A DNA stretch of 6,858 nt. Source: JAENVT01 sp040006755. GTDB lineage: Bacteria > Actinomycetota > Acidimicrobiia > Acidimicrobiales > Ilumatobacteraceae. This document shows, in pieces, positions 6,778-6,858 of this stretch. The position numbers were made by a program, and so were the translations under genes. Location: positions 1-6,858 of the forward strand of contig JBDTWJ010000176.1 in the NCBI GenBank assembly GCA_040006755.1, read 5' to 3'. Below the pieces are notes generated by a model. It saw only the letters and a list, made by a program, of their open reading frames with translations. It was not told where the DNA came from and searched no databases. The stretch's first letter is position 1, and each line of letters starts with the position of its first letter.

Positions 6778-6796
6778 AAACGACGGGCAATCGTTT
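6778..6796. repeat. Short inverted repeat upstream of the tRNA gene
   Basis: AAACGA (6778-6783) and TCGTTT (6791-6796) are perfect inverted repeats around a 7-base centre. They lie between the divergent LLM promoter and the tRNA gene. This could be a protein-binding site or chance; its arms overlap where a -35 element for the tRNA promoter would fall. Confidence 0.25.
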
Positions 6797-6808
6797 GCTT
6801 AGGGGCGC

Positions 6809-6814
6809 TATCCT
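6809..6814 (+). promoter_or_regulatory. Possible -10 element of the tRNA promoter
   Basis: TATCCT (6809-6814) fits TANNNT and lies 13 nt before the tRNA 5' end, so transcription would start near 6821 with a leader of only about 7 nt. No good -35 is seen at 17-18 nt spacing. The tRNA could also be transcribed from elsewhere. Confidence 0.35.
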
Positions 6815-6827
6815 GAGGACTCCCTTC

Positions 6828-6858
6828 GGGGACGTAGCTCAGTTGGCAGAGCGCTACC
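6828..6858 (+). tRNA. tRNA gene, 5' part only (cut by the window edge)
   Basis: The last 31 bases read as the 5' half of a tRNA. GGGGACG (6828-6834) is the 5' acceptor strand, TA fills positions 8 and 9, and GCTC (6837-6840) pairs with GAGC (6849-6852) across an AGTTGGCA D-loop that contains the conserved GG. G (6853) is position 26, and CTACC (6854-6858) is the 5' anticodon-stem strand. The anticodon lies just beyond the window, so the amino acid cannot be assigned. The gene starts on the plus strand, divergent from the LLM gene. Confidence 0.88.

Noticed and set aside
6854..6858. Assigning the tRNA to a particular amino acid from its CTACC anticodon-stem strand
   Set aside because: The anticodon is outside the window, and this stem strand is compatible with more than one isotype.
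1..6858. Mobile element, CRISPR array, toxin-antitoxin or defence system
   Set aside because: No transposase, integrase, terminal repeats, repeat-spacer pattern or defence domain is visible; all the coding space is taken by intact metabolic-type genes and one small zinc-ribbon gene.

Overview
This is a GC-rich window with GTG and TTG start codons and three genes that appear to be transcribed without a 5' leader. That pattern, together with the gene content, suggests a high-GC actinobacterium, perhaps of the Acidimicrobiia (Ilumatobacter-like). The lineage is inferred from style and remembered family resemblance; there is no marker gene in the window to prove it.

Layout from left to right. 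The first 59 bases are non-coding and hold a weak hairpin. A molybdopterin oxidoreductase gene (60-2129) runs on the minus strand. Only 17 bp separate its ATG from the GTG of a divergent PLP-dependent aminotransferase (2147-3325, plus). That gap holds two overlapping -10 hexamers facing opposite ways, each exactly 6 nt from its start codon. A 116-bp gap with a palindrome and a probable promoter follows. Next come an amidohydrolase of the N-acyl-D-amino-acid deacylase type (best start 3442, end 5169) and a 63-residue zinc-ribbon protein (5166-5357), whose start codon overlaps the amidohydrolase stop. A hairpin at 5396-5423 separates these from the convergent luciferase-like (LLM) flavin monooxygenase gene (5434-6723, minus). 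That gene also has a leaderless-type promoter. The window ends inside a tRNA gene on the plus strand (from 6828), cut off just before the anticodon.

The genes read as accessory catabolic enzymes: a molybdenum redox enzyme, an aminotransferase, a hydrolase that may cleave N-acyl or cyclic amides, and a flavin monooxygenase. The amidohydrolase and aminotransferase could act in sequence (deacylation, then transamination), and the shared promoter region suggests that the molybdenum enzyme and aminotransferase are expressed together. No substrate can be assigned. No transposon, prophage, CRISPR array or defence system is visible. There is no gene-free stretch longer than about 120 bases. The less ordinary features are the symmetric divergent leaderless promoter, the stop/start overlap with the small zinc-ribbon gene, and the unusual metal-site region of the amidohydrolase.
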